DNA of 11,703 bases from Desulfobacca acetoxidans (GTDB taxonomy: Bacteria; Desulfobacterota; Desulfobaccia; Desulfobaccales; 0-14-0-80-60-11): assembly GCA_020723225.1 (NCBI GenBank), contig DYJG01000033.1, positions 1-11,703 on the forward strand. Direction: 5' to 3'. A program made the position numbers and the translations under genes. The notes beneath the pieces are model-generated. The model was given only the letters and a program-made list of their open reading frames with translations. It ran no database searches and was not told where the DNA came from. Every line of letters starts with the position of its first letter. The stretch's first letter is position 1. Below are positions 1 to 6,431 of this stretch, piece after piece.

Positions 1-312
1 CCCATTGGCGATCTGGAAAACTCCCCGGTTGCCGCCATACCTGGTCAGCTCCCAGGCAAAAGGGTCGGCCGCGGTGATGGTCTTCCCGGGATTTCCCGGC
101 TCTGGTCTGGCGATGACGAACTCGTATTCGTAGACGCCGTCCGCCAGGTTCAGGGAGGTTATATCCACCTGGTACCAGCCGCCGCCGGCGTCGGTGAGGG
201 GGGTTTGCGGCCAGGTTCCCGGGTCGAAGGAACCGCGGCGGGGCAGGGGGGAATACCGCAGCCATACCCCGGAAGCGTGATCCACCGGGATGCGCAGGAT
301 GTTCCGGTCCAT
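1..312 (-). CDS. GH13-family alpha-glucan enzyme, N-terminal CBM48-like part (partial)
   Basis: The reading frame is open from an ATG at 312 to the left edge, giving 104 residues without a stop. The start has a strong ribosome site, AAAGGAGG followed by TTTT and ATG. The residues read like the N-terminal CBM48/isoamylase-type beta-sandwich that precedes the catalytic barrel in glycoside hydrolase family 13: DGVYEYEFVI (about 72-81) followed by ADPFAWELTRYGGNRGVF (about 92-109 in family terms, ending at the edge). The motif of a DP, then an aromatic and a GG-x-RGVF stretch, is typical of branching and debranching enzymes and related amylases. Substrate and reaction cannot be decided because the catalytic domain is outside the window. 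It is probably cytoplasmic, as no signal peptide is seen. Confidence 0.72.
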   Translation of the reverse strand, partial: MDRNILRIPVDHASGVWLRYSPLPRRGSFDPGTWPQTPLTDAGGGWYQVDITSLNLADGVYEYEFVIARPEPGNPGKTITAADPFAWELTRYGGNRGVFQIANG

Positions 313-384
313 AAAACCTCCTTTCCAAAAAAGCCGGTGCTGTGCCGGGCGTAACCGTTAGGGCGGGGTGGGGATGGGTGGCAT

Positions 385-413
385 AATCTAAGGAATTTCC
401 TAATAAATACCAA
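385..413 (-). promoter_or_regulatory. Candidate sigma70 promoter for the GH13 gene
   Basis: On the minus strand TTGGTA (413-408) and TAGATT (390-385) are 17 bp apart, each matching consensus at 4 of 6 positions. The site lies about 75 bp before the GH13 start. The spacer holds a short inverted repeat, AGGAA-T-TTCCT, which could be an operator. Read by eye only. Confidence 0.3.
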
Positions 414-528
414 GTATTAAGCGAACGGAGTTCTTTGCTTAAAATATAAGTCCTGGTTTCCTGATGTAAATCCTTGTTTCTGACTACTGAGAGAAAAAAA
501 ATAAATGAAAGACTATCGGAATGTTTTT

Positions 529-556
529 TTGATTTTTTTCTCAATTTTCTTATAAT
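529..556 (+). promoter_or_regulatory. Candidate sigma70 promoter for the DUF4160-DUF2442 pair
   Basis: A perfect TATAAT (551-556) lies 16 bp after TTGATT (529-534), in a strongly A+T-rich stretch with T-runs just upstream. A transcript would begin near 563, about 40 nt before the DUF4160 start codon at 604. The next gene follows closely, so this promoter probably serves both. Confidence 0.55.
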
Positions 557-603
557 TTATTAGGTAGCGTAGAAGTAATCATCAGTAATGGTTGATATGG
601 ATT

Positions 604-861
604 ATGCCTGAAATATGTCGATTTTATGGGATAATCATTTTTATGCATTTCAATGATCATGATCCTCCACATTTCCATGCAAAATACGAAAACCAAGAGA
701 TTATCATGGAAATTCCAATAGGAATGGTAAAAGGGTATATGTCAAAAAGGGCCCTTCGCATGATATTTGACTGGTTTGAGCTTCATCAAAAGGAACTCAT
801 GGAAAATTGGAATTTAGCAAGAGAGCATAAACCTCTGCAGAAGATCATGCCGTTGCCTTAG
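604..861 (+). CDS. DUF4160 domain protein
   Basis: An 85-residue protein that matches the DUF4160 family over its whole length: start MPEICRFYGIII, then NDHDPPHFHAKY (about residues 17-28), a short basic stretch, and a C-terminal helix with ELHQKELMENWNLA. The His-rich HDPPHFH motif is the family hallmark; its biochemical role is unknown. I chose ATG 604 because family members begin MPxI. A TTG at 592 in the same frame would add four residues without family support. No strong Shine-Dalgarno is visible. The gene is far more A+T-rich than its neighbours, which suggests horizontal acquisition. It is paired with a DUF2442 gene 9 bp downstream, a common arrangement that has been regarded as toxin-antitoxin-like, but I know of no proof for this copy. 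Confidence 0.85.
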   Translation: MPEICRFYGIIIFMHFNDHDPPHFHAKYENQEIIMEIPIGMVKGYMSKRALRMIFDWFELHQKELMENWNLAREHKPLQKIMPLP

Positions 862-870
862 GAGGAAACA

Positions 871-1125
871 ATGATTCTACACATAACCGGTATGACCTAT
901 CTTGAAGATTACCGCCTTCGTCTGGAGTTCAGTGACGGAAGCATAAAAGAGGTAGACCTGCGCAATGATTTGTGGGGCGAAGTATTTGAGCCGCTGAAGG
1001 ATCTGGAATTGTTCAGGCAGGTCAAGCTGAATACTGACTTCGGCACCATTGAATGGCCAAACGGTGCCGACTTTGCTCCCGAGCATCTACATGCCATCGG
1101 CAAGGAAGTGAAGAAGATCGCTTAG
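871..1125 (+). CDS. DUF2442 domain protein, partner of DUF4160
   Basis: An 84-residue protein with the DUF2442 pattern: a beta-rich start with YRLRLEFSDG (about 14-23), EVDLRNDLWGEVFEPLKD (about 27-44), and a C-terminal GTIEWPNGADFAPEHLH (about 58-74). Function is unknown. The Shine-Dalgarno AGGAGG overlaps the stop codon of the DUF4160 gene and sits 6 nt before this ATG, so translation of the two is probably coupled. Its base composition lies between that of the A+T-rich upstream gene and the G+C-rich surroundings. If the pair is a toxin-antitoxin-like module, which partner is the toxin cannot be told from sequence. Confidence 0.85.
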   Translation: MILHITGMTYLEDYRLRLEFSDGSIKEVDLRNDLWGEVFEPLKDLELFRQVKLNTDFGTIEWPNGADFAPEHLHAIGKEVKKIA

Positions 1126-1161
1126 ACCAATTCCATCGGCAAACGTCTCACGTAGCCTTTT

Positions 1162-1890
1162 TCACCCACCCGCCCGCGCCTTCTGCAGCATGGCAATGGG
1201 CTTGGCCATTTCCTGGATATGCCGGTGCGTGTTCTCCAGGTCGCTGCCGGGAATGCCCAGCATCAGGTGGCAGGGGTTAAGCCCGGTCTTGATGCGGCAG
1301 CCCAAACCCAGGAAGGTGATGTTGGGAATTCCTTGCAGGAGGGGCATGGCCGTGATATCCGAGCAGCCCCCCAAGGCCCCCCCGGATTGGGGCAGTTCCA
1401 TCCGCCCGCCTTTCTCGAAGTTCACCGCGTAGAGCAGCCACATCACCTGTTCGCTGTCGGCAGTGAAGACCACCACCTGGGGGGCTTCCATAAACGCGGA
1501 CAAGGGCGCGATGAACGCGGCCCGGGTTATGCCCGGCTCCAGGTAGACGGCCTTGCGGATGGTGGCCGCGGAGGCCTCTTCGGTGGCGTATAAGCCCACT
1601 CCGTATTTTTCCAGGACCCCGTCGTCCAGGTATTCCTCCAGTTCCCGGCCCTTCTCGAATCCCAGGACCGCGGTGCCCAGCTTGCAGCCCATCTGGTCCT
1701 TCTGCAAGAGCAAGGTCCGGCCTTCCCCGGCCAACACCAGGGCCTGGCAGTAGCTCTTGAATTTCTCGTCGGCAAAAGGCACGCCGGGAGGCAGAGGGTC
1801 CGTCTCCTGATACAGAGTCACGCCCGCGGGTTCGAATTTGAGTGACAAAGCCGCGACCAGGTCCTGGGATAGGGTGCGATAATCGGCCAT
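1162..1890 (-). CDS. DUF169 domain protein
   Basis: A 242-residue protein resembling DUF169 (COG2043), a family frequent in anaerobic bacteria and archaea. Visible family features are FEPAGVTLY near the N-terminus (about 19-27), C48 in a YCQAL stretch, KDQMGCKLGTAVLGF (C69) in the first third, and a C-terminal half with GGCSDITAMPLLQGIPN and a GLGCRIKTGL segment followed by MLGIPGSDLE. Several conserved cysteines suggest a metal or cofactor site, but the family role is not established. The start has GGAGA 6 nt upstream. There is no signal peptide or membrane segment. It is convergent with the DUF2442 gene and divergent from the sensor gene at 2119, so it is probably transcribed alone. Confidence 0.8.
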   Translation of the reverse strand: MADYRTLSQDLVAALSLKFEPAGVTLYQETDPLPPGVPFADEKFKSYCQALVLAGEGRTLLLQKDQMGCKLGTAVLGFEKGRELEEYLDDGVLEKYGVGLYATEEASAATIRKAVYLEPGITRAAFIAPLSAFMEAPQVVVFTADSEQVMWLLYAVNFEKGGRMELPQSGGALGGCSDITAMPLLQGIPNITFLGLGCRIKTGLNPCHLMLGIPGSDLENTHRHIQEMAKPIAMLQKARAGG

Positions 1891-2023
1891 GGGAAGTCTC
1901 CATCATGTCAGGGTAATTTACTTAGGTTCAATACCATAAACCCATCCCCGGGGCAAACAGCAAACGCCATAGGGCTGGTGAACCCGGATATACTTGACTA
2001 AAGTTTTTGGACTGCGGCTTATT

Positions 2024-2067
2024 CCCTTGCCGGCAAAATCCTTAATTTAGGGCAAGGGTAGCCTTGC
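2024..2067 (+). promoter_or_regulatory. Mutually exclusive hairpins upstream of the PAS-receiver gene
   Basis: CCCTTGCC (2024-2031) is perfectly complementary to GGCAAGGG (2051-2058). The middle part of the latter, GCAAGG (2052-2057), can instead pair with CCTTGC (2062-2067) across a 4-nt loop. The two pairings exclude each other, as in attenuators. There is no T-run after the second hairpin, so classical termination is not obvious. It could also be a protein-binding site on DNA. Confidence 0.3.
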
Positions 2068-2083
2068 GGGAGCGGGTTTGGTA

Positions 2084-2098
2084 TCTTAATAGTTAAGA
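2084..2098 (+). promoter_or_regulatory. Inverted repeat just before the PAS-receiver gene
   Basis: TCTTAA-TAG-TTAAGA is a perfect 6-bp inverted repeat with a 3-bp centre, ending 20 bp before the ATG at 2119. It has the size of an operator half-site pair. No regulator is identified. Confidence 0.25.
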
Positions 2099-2118
2099 AT
2101 ATCTAAAATTATTAAGCA

Positions 2119-4035
2119 ATGACGGTCGAGAAGAAATTAATGTCTTCCCCTGAGCGGCTGATTCCCAATCCTTTTATACGCCTGGCCGCCTGGTCCGGGG
2201 TTCCGGTAATCGCCCTCGGATTGGTGGGGGTGATCGGCTGGCATGCCGATTTGCCCATTTTATCCAGCGTTTATTCAACCTGGATTCCCATGGCCCCGGG
2301 GACGGCTTTGTTTTTTATTTTTCTGGGAATGATCCTGCTTCTGAAAATCTATGGATTCCTTCAGGGGCGCGCCCTGATCCCGGCCGTTTTCGTGGTGGCC
2401 CTGGTGTCGCTCTTGGGGCTCTTCCCCCTGGCGGATTATCTGCTGGGCCACGGTATCGCCCTGGAGTCCAGGCTCTTTCCCCATACCAAAAAGATGGGGG
2501 TCTTTCTGACCAACCGCATGTCCCCCATTGCGGGTGTTCTGTTTTTTCTGGCCGGCGCGGCGCTGCAAATTCTTCTGATTTCGGTATGGGCCAAACGCTG
2601 GCGCAAGTTGAGCGAGTTATTGACGGCGGCGGTGGCGGCGGCGGGATTTGTCGGCACCCTGGGATATCTGTTGGGCTCGCCTCTACTTTATGGGGGCGAT
2701 ATCATTCCCCTGGCGTGCACCACCACGGTCAGCTTCCTGTTCCTGGGCTGCGCCTTGTTGGCCGCGGCCGGACCGGATAGTCTCCTGCTGGGGGCCTTGG
2801 TCGGCCCCTCGGTGCGGGCCAGGTTATTGCGGGCCTTTCTGCCCATCGTCACGGGCTTGGTGCTGCTCCAGGCCGTGATGGATTATCTGCTGCCCGATTT
2901 TTTCAAAAATTATCCGGGCCTGAGGGCCTCCCTTTTGGCCCTCGGCTTTTTGCTGATTACCAGTGTGGTGGTAACCCTGGTGGGGCGGGTCATCGGCCAG
3001 GACATTGACCGGTCCGAAAACGCGCTCTTCCAGGCCAAAGAGGAACTGGAACGGACCTTTGAAGCGATCCCTGATCTGATTGCCGTCCTGGACACCAAAT
3101 TTCGCATCGTCAAGGTCAATAAAGCCATGAAAGACAGGCTGGGGCCGGGAGGGGACGGGGCCATCGGCCGGAAATGCTTTGAATGCGTACATGACACCAA
3201 ATCGCCGCCGGAGTCTTGCCCCCACCAAAGACTCCTGGCAGACGGCCAAGCACACGTCCAGGAAGTGCGCGAAGAAAGCCTGGGCGGTGATTTTATCGTC
3301 ACCGTTGCCCCCCTTCATGACAGTAAGGGGGAAGTTATCGGCAGCGTCCATGTGGCCCATGACATCACGGAACGCAAGAAGGCCGAGATAGAGCGGGACC
3401 GGCTCATCAGCGACCTCCAGGAGGCCCTGGCGCAAATCAAGACCCTCCGGGGTTTTATCCCCATCTGCGCCTACTGCAAAAAAATCAGGGATGACGAAGG
3501 CTATTGGCAGCAGATTGAACAATATATCCGGGACCACTCCGACGCCGAATTCAGCCATGGCATCTGTCCCGATTGTCTGGCAAAGATGCATCCTCCTGAG
3601 GTCCGAGAGAGAATACAACCTGCCGGCAGGGAACCCGGGGCCGGGTTGGTTAAGGGACAGGGGAAAATCCTGGTCCTGGATGATGAAGACAGTGTCAGAG
3701 AAGTGGTAAGCAGGATTCTCGAATTAACCGGCTATGAGGCGGTTGGGGCCAAGAACGGGGAGGAAGCCCTCGATTTATTTCATCAGGCCCAGGAAGCCGG
3801 CCGGCCTTTTGCCGCGGCAATCCTGGATTTGACGATTCCTGGAAATATGGGAGGCAAAAAAGTCCTGGAGCAACTGCTGGTGAGCAATCCGCACCTCAAG
3901 GCCATAGCTTCCACCGGCTATCCGGATGACCCGATCATAGCTGATTTTGGGCAATACGGGTTCAAGGCCGTAATCGCCAAACCTTTTAATATGTCGACCT
4001 TGAGTAAGATTCTGCATCAAGTGATGACTGAATAG
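2119..4035 (+). CDS. Membrane PAS protein with Cys4 module and C-terminal receiver, no kinase domain
   Basis: A 638-residue signalling protein. Residues about 20-292 hold roughly eight hydrophobic segments, a membrane sensor domain. A PAS domain follows (about 308-425) with an unusual cysteine set, C353, C356, C367 and a CPH at 367-369. A short coiled coil leads to a module with FIPICAYCKK (446-455) and CPDC (483-486), spacing C-x2-C/C-x2-C, a putative zinc or structural motif often seen in Desulfobacterota signalling proteins. The C-terminus (about 515-638) is a complete receiver: acidic D521/D522, phosphoacceptor D570, S598 or T599, K621. There is no HisKA, HATPase or GGDEF domain, so it must receive phosphate from another kinase or act through the receiver. 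ATG 2119 lacks a good ribosome site. ATG 2140, with GAGAAG before it, is an alternative start. Confidence 0.82.
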   Translation: MTVEKKLMSSPERLIPNPFIRLAAWSGVPVIALGLVGVIGWHADLPILSSVYSTWIPMAPGTALFFIFLGMILLLKIYGFLQGRALIPAVFVVALVSLLGLFPLADYLLGHGIALESRLFPHTKKMGVFLTNRMSPIAGVLFFLAGAALQILLISVWAKRWRKLSELLTAAVAAAGFVGTLGYLLGSPLLYGGDIIPLACTTTVSFLFLGCALLAAAGPDSLLLGALVGPSVRARLLRAFLPIVTGLVLLQAVMDYLLPDFFKNYPGLRASLLALGFLLITSVVVTLVGRVIGQDIDRSENALFQAKEELERTFEAIPDLIAVLDTKFRIVKVNKAMKDRLGPGGDGAIGRKCFECVHDTKSPPESCPHQRLLADGQAHVQEVREESLGGDFIVTVAPLHDSKGEVIGSVHVAHDITERKKAEIERDRLISDLQEALAQIKTLRGFIPICAYCKKIRDDEGYWQQIEQYIRDHSDAEFSHGICPDCLAKMHPPEVRERIQPAGREPGAGLVKGQGKILVLDDEDSVREVVSRILELTGYEAVGAKNGEEALDLFHQAQEAGRPFAAAILDLTIPGNMGGKKVLEQLLVSNPHLKAIASTGYPDDPIIADFGQYGFKAVIAKPFNMSTLSKILHQVMTE

Positions 4036-4042
4036 GATGATC

Positions 4043-5110
4043 ATGAAACCTGCACATTCTGCCCCGGATTCTAAAATCCCCCCCCTGCGCCTCCTGGCCT
4101 GGGAGACCACCCGGCGCTGCAACCTGGCCTGCCTCCATTGCCGGGCCGCAGCCGGGTCCGGGCCTTATCCCGGAGAACTGGCCACTGAGGAAGGGATCAA
4201 GCTTTTGGACGATCTGGCCGCCATGGGCCAGGTGGTGGTCATCCTCACCGGCGGCGAACCGCTGCTCCGGGATGATATCTACGATCTCGCAGCCCACGGC
4301 CACAAACTCGGCCACCGCATGGTCATGGCCGTGAACGGGACGCTGCTCACCCCGGAGATCGCCCGGCGCTTGCAGGAAGTAGGTATCCAGCGCTTGAGCA
4401 TCTCCATCGACGGGGCCAGCGCGGCCAGCCACGACGCGCTCCGGGCCGTGCCCGGCGCGTACGAGGGCGCGCTCTCCGGCATTGCCGCCTGTAGGGAAGT
4501 GGGCCTCCCCTTCCAGATCAACACCACCGTCACCCGGGCCAACCGGGGGGAACTCCCGGCCATCCACGAACTGGCCATTAAACTCGGGGCCGCGGCCCAT
4601 CACGTCTTTGTCCTGGTGCCCACCGGCCGGGGCGAGGAAATCCGGGACCAAATCGTCAGTCCCGAAGAATACGAGGAGACCCTGCGCTGGCTCCTGGCGC
4701 GCCAGAAAGAGGGCAAGCTGTTCATCAAGCCCACCTGCGCGCCCCAGTACTACCGCCTTTGGCGCCAGGACGCGGCGGCCCGGGGCGAAAAGATCGCGGC
4801 AGCCACCCACGGCATGGAGGCCATGACCAAGGGCTGCCTGGGGGGCCAGGGCTTCGCCTTTGTCTCCTACAAAGGCGAAGTGCAGCCCTGCGGCTACCTG
4901 GAGCTGGTGGCGGGCAATATCCGGGAGACGCCGTTTCCGGAAATCTGGGCCAATTCGGAGTTGTTTAAACAGTTGCGGGCAGTTGATGATTATCGAGGCA
5001 AATGTCACAGTTGCCAATACCGCAAGGTCTGCGGCGGCTGCCGGGCCCGGGCTTACGCCATGATCGGCGACGTCCTGGGGGAAGATCCCATCTGCCCGTA
5101 TGAGGGCTGA
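4043..5110 (+). CDS. ahbD: Heme b synthase AhbD, radical SAM
   Basis: A 355-residue radical SAM enzyme of the alternative heme pathway; AhbD converts Fe-coproporphyrin III to heme b by oxidative decarboxylation of two propionates. The cluster motif is TRRCNLACLHCRA, C-x3-C-x2-C at residues 26-33, followed by TGGEP, and SISIDG in the core. The segment HVFVLVPTGRG and the C-terminal cysteines (KGCLGG, QPCGY, then CHSCQYRKVCGGCRARAY and a final CPY) fit a second Fe-S cluster as in AhbD, and the HCRA rather than HCYA after the third Cys separates it from AhbC. I chose ATG 4043 with AGGA just upstream; ATG 4037 is two codons earlier. It starts 1-7 nt after the receiver gene's stop, so the two are probably co-transcribed even though their functions look unrelated. 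NirJ-type proteins are the nearest alternative. Confidence 0.88.
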   Translation: MKPAHSAPDSKIPPLRLLAWETTRRCNLACLHCRAAAGSGPYPGELATEEGIKLLDDLAAMGQVVVILTGGEPLLRDDIYDLAAHGHKLGHRMVMAVNGTLLTPEIARRLQEVGIQRLSISIDGASAASHDALRAVPGAYEGALSGIAACREVGLPFQINTTVTRANRGELPAIHELAIKLGAAAHHVFVLVPTGRGEEIRDQIVSPEEYEETLRWLLARQKEGKLFIKPTCAPQYYRLWRQDAAARGEKIAAATHGMEAMTKGCLGGQGFAFVSYKGEVQPCGYLELVAGNIRETPFPEIWANSELFKQLRAVDDYRGKCHSCQYRKVCGGCRARAYAMIGDVLGEDPICPYEG

Positions 5111-5116
5111 GAAATC

Positions 5117-5653
5117 TTGAAGAATATAAGAATTGCATCCTCGACCAAACGAATAATAATTCGAAATGGTTTGGGAGCTTGCATTATTCTGGCAATTTTC
5201 CTCTATGTTCTCTATGGCTTGCCTCAGGGAGGAGTGTCGAGGAGCGAGGAGATCGAGATTTCGGCGCCGCAAGGAGTACTCAAATCACAGGGCTCACCAC
5301 CTGCCGCAACAAGCAGAACATTAAAAATACTGTATTATGCGGTGCCACTGGCGGTCTTAGTCCTTGTGGCGGCAGCCATGTGCATCCTGATGATGATTCA
5401 TCTGCGGGATATTCCCCGCTATGTGGACTTGGGTGAATCCGGAGTCACATTGGGAAGATGGCCTGGCGGGGAGGTCTTTATTCCCTACCGGGATATAAAG
5501 GAAGTATATGAACGGGGGGATATGGATTACGCGGACGCCGCCATCTGCTTCAAGACTGCGTCCAGGACTTTTTGTATCATTAAGTATCCGTTTCCGGAGA
5601 CTTCGGAGCTATACCGGCAATTGCTGCTCAGAACCCGAAGAAGTCCTCTATGA
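5117..5653 (+). CDS. Two-TM protein with possible bacterial PH-like domain, unknown role
   Basis: A 178-residue protein I do not recognise. It has a basic N-terminus, a membrane segment at about 19-35, a 35-residue polar loop, a second membrane segment at about 70-94, and then a cytosolic domain of about 80 residues. That domain has alternating strands, including VDLGESGVTLGRWPGGEVFIPYRD and a final helix, which resembles the small PH-like domains of other bacterial membrane proteins; this is a guess from pattern. The start is a TTG at 5117 with GAGGG about 10 nt upstream. No ATG or better start is visible before the first membrane segment. It lies 6 nt after ahbD and is less G+C-rich than ahbD. 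The 3' end of ahbD is echoed after it (5685-5726), so it may have been inserted into the heme operon. Confidence 0.55.
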   Translation: MKNIRIASSTKRIIIRNGLGACIILAIFLYVLYGLPQGGVSRSEEIEISAPQGVLKSQGSPPAATSRTLKILYYAVPLAVLVLVAAAMCILMMIHLRDIPRYVDLGESGVTLGRWPGGEVFIPYRDIKEVYERGDMDYADAAICFKTASRTFCIIKYPFPETSELYRQLLLRTRRSPL

Positions 5654-5684
5654 TTGAGAAAAGAAAGGTTTTTCGAACTAAGCC

Positions 5685-5726
5685 ATGAAACCAACCCCGC
5701 CTCTCATTTGCCCGTATGAGGACTGA
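5685..5726 (+). pseudogene. Mini-ORF resembling the ends of ahbD
   Basis: A 13-codon frame, MKPTPPLICPYED, starts right after an in-frame TAA. Its last 26 bases before and across the stop (5702-5727) match the ahbD 3' end (5086-5111) at 23 of 26 positions, encoding ICPYED against ICPYEG. The first eight bases, ATGAAACC, equal the ahbD start, though this part could be chance. The simplest reading is a second ahbD copy reduced by internal deletion, or a duplication of the ahbD end made when the 5117-5653 gene arrived. Confidence 0.4.
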
Positions 5727-5740
5727 GGAAAATATTTTCT

Positions 5741-5776
5741 CGCAAAGGCGCAAAGGGCGCAAAGAAAGGCGCAAGA
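5741..5776 (+). repeat. CGCAAAG heptamer half-arm
   Basis: Three perfect CGCAAAG copies (5741-5747, 5749-5755, 5758-5764) are separated by 1 and then 2 nt, and a degraded copy, CGCAAGA, follows at 5770. The spacing echoes the left arm of the CACAGAG palindromes further on, but no inverted partner arm is present. It ends about 10 nt before the ahbA start codon. Confidence 0.6.
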
Positions 5777-5785
5777 AATTCTACT

Positions 5786-6271
5786 ATGACCACGGAAAAC
5801 GGAAAACGGAAAACGAAAAACCCGATTTTAGACGACCTGGACAAAGCCATTTTGAACGAAATCCAGTCCCATTTTCCCATTGTTTCCCGGCCCTACGCCG
5901 AGATGGGCATGAAGATAGGGACCTCGGAGGAAGAGGTTATGCGCCGGGTGCAGGCCATGTGCGACGCGGGCGTCATCCGCCGCATCGGCGCCAATTTCAC
6001 TTCCCGGAAACTGGGCTACACCAGCACCCTGTGCGCGGCCAGCGTGCCGGCGGAGCAGGTGGAGCAGTTCGCGGCCAAAGTGAACCGCTATCCCGGCGTG
6101 ACCCACAATTACCTGCGCCGCCACCGTTTCAACGTCTGGTTCACCCTCATCGCCCCCTCCACCGCCAGGCTGGAGGAGATTCTGGGAGAGATCTCCAGGG
6201 AAACGGGCATCCAGGTTTTGAGCCTGCCGGCCTATGAGATGTTCAAAATCAAAGTGGATTTCCCGGTGTGA
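5786..6271 (+). CDS. ahbA: Siroheme decarboxylase subunit, AhbA type
   Basis: A 161-residue protein of the AhbA/AhbB (NirD/L/G/H-like) family, which has an Lrp/AsnC-type fold but is an enzyme. AhbA and AhbB together decarboxylate siroheme to 12,18-didecarboxysiroheme in the pathway that AhbD finishes. The N-terminal helix-turn-helix part (LDDLDKAILNEIQSHFP, about 15-31) is followed by VIRRIGANFTSRKLGYTSTLCAA (about 64-86) and the C-terminal ferredoxin-like domain with VTHNYLRRHRFNVWFTLIAPS (about 110-130). The HNYLRRH...NVWFT pattern fits what I remember of the alpha subunit AhbA; AhbB members read more like SHCY...WPYNLYT. No partner subunit or ahbC is in view. Codons 3-11 are made of CGGAAAA repeats, so the N-terminal tail is not conserved. 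The ribosome site is unclear. Confidence 0.8.
   Translation: MTTENGKRKTKNPILDDLDKAILNEIQSHFPIVSRPYAEMGMKIGTSEEEVMRRVQAMCDAGVIRRIGANFTSRKLGYTSTLCAASVPAEQVEQFAAKVNRYPGVTHNYLRRHRFNVWFTLIAPSTARLEEILGEISRETGIQVLSLPAYEMFKIKVDFPV
5793..5820 (+). repeat. CGGAAAA tandem repeat at the start of ahbA
   Basis: Three perfect copies of CGGAAAA (5793-5813) and one variant, CGAAAAA (5814-5820), begin 7 nt after the A of the ahbA start codon. The 7-bp unit is not a multiple of three, so gain or loss of a copy would shift the frame. Confidence 0.75.
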
Positions 6272-6274
6272 ACA

Positions 6275-6431
6275 AAAAGATTAACCACAGAGGCACAGAG
6301 GACACAGAGGTTCACAGAGGAAAAGATTTATGCTTTGGCGCACAGCGCCAAAACATAAAAAATTTCTCTGTGTAACTCTGTGCTCTCTGTGTAACTCTGT
6401 GCTCTCTGTGTCTCTGTGGTGAGGTTTTTTT
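6275..6431. repeat. CACAGAG palindromic element, copy 1
   Basis: The left arm (from 6281) has four CACAGAG heptamers with spacers of 1, 2 and 3 nt. The centre is the hairpin ATGCTTTGGCGC / GCGCCAAAACAT with loop ACA and one mismatch. The right arm is the inverted series, lengthened by a tandem copy of 19 bp (6365-6383 and 6384-6402). The element begins 3-10 nt after the ahbA stop. Its right end is altered from the usual GGTTAATC to GGTGAGG and serves as ribosome site for the next gene. Confidence 0.9.

Noticed and set aside
1277..1906. A 209-codon minus-strand frame overlapping the DUF169 gene
   Set aside because: It is a frame-shifted shadow rich in Gly, Arg and Pro; the DUF169 frame has the family motifs and a ribosome site.
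1994..2022. Promoter TTGACT with a -10 near 2017-2022 before the sensor gene
   Set aside because: The -35 is good but the best -10 (GCTTAT) matches only 3 of 6 bases.
2824..3618. A 264-codon minus-strand frame opposite the sensor gene
   Set aside because: It lies wholly inside the PAS-receiver coding region and has no recognisable domain or ribosome site.
3986..5272. A 428-codon minus-strand open frame opposite ahbD
   Set aside because: It is a shadow of the G+C-rich ahbD gene. The translation is low-complexity with no family pattern, while ahbD has full radical SAM motifs.
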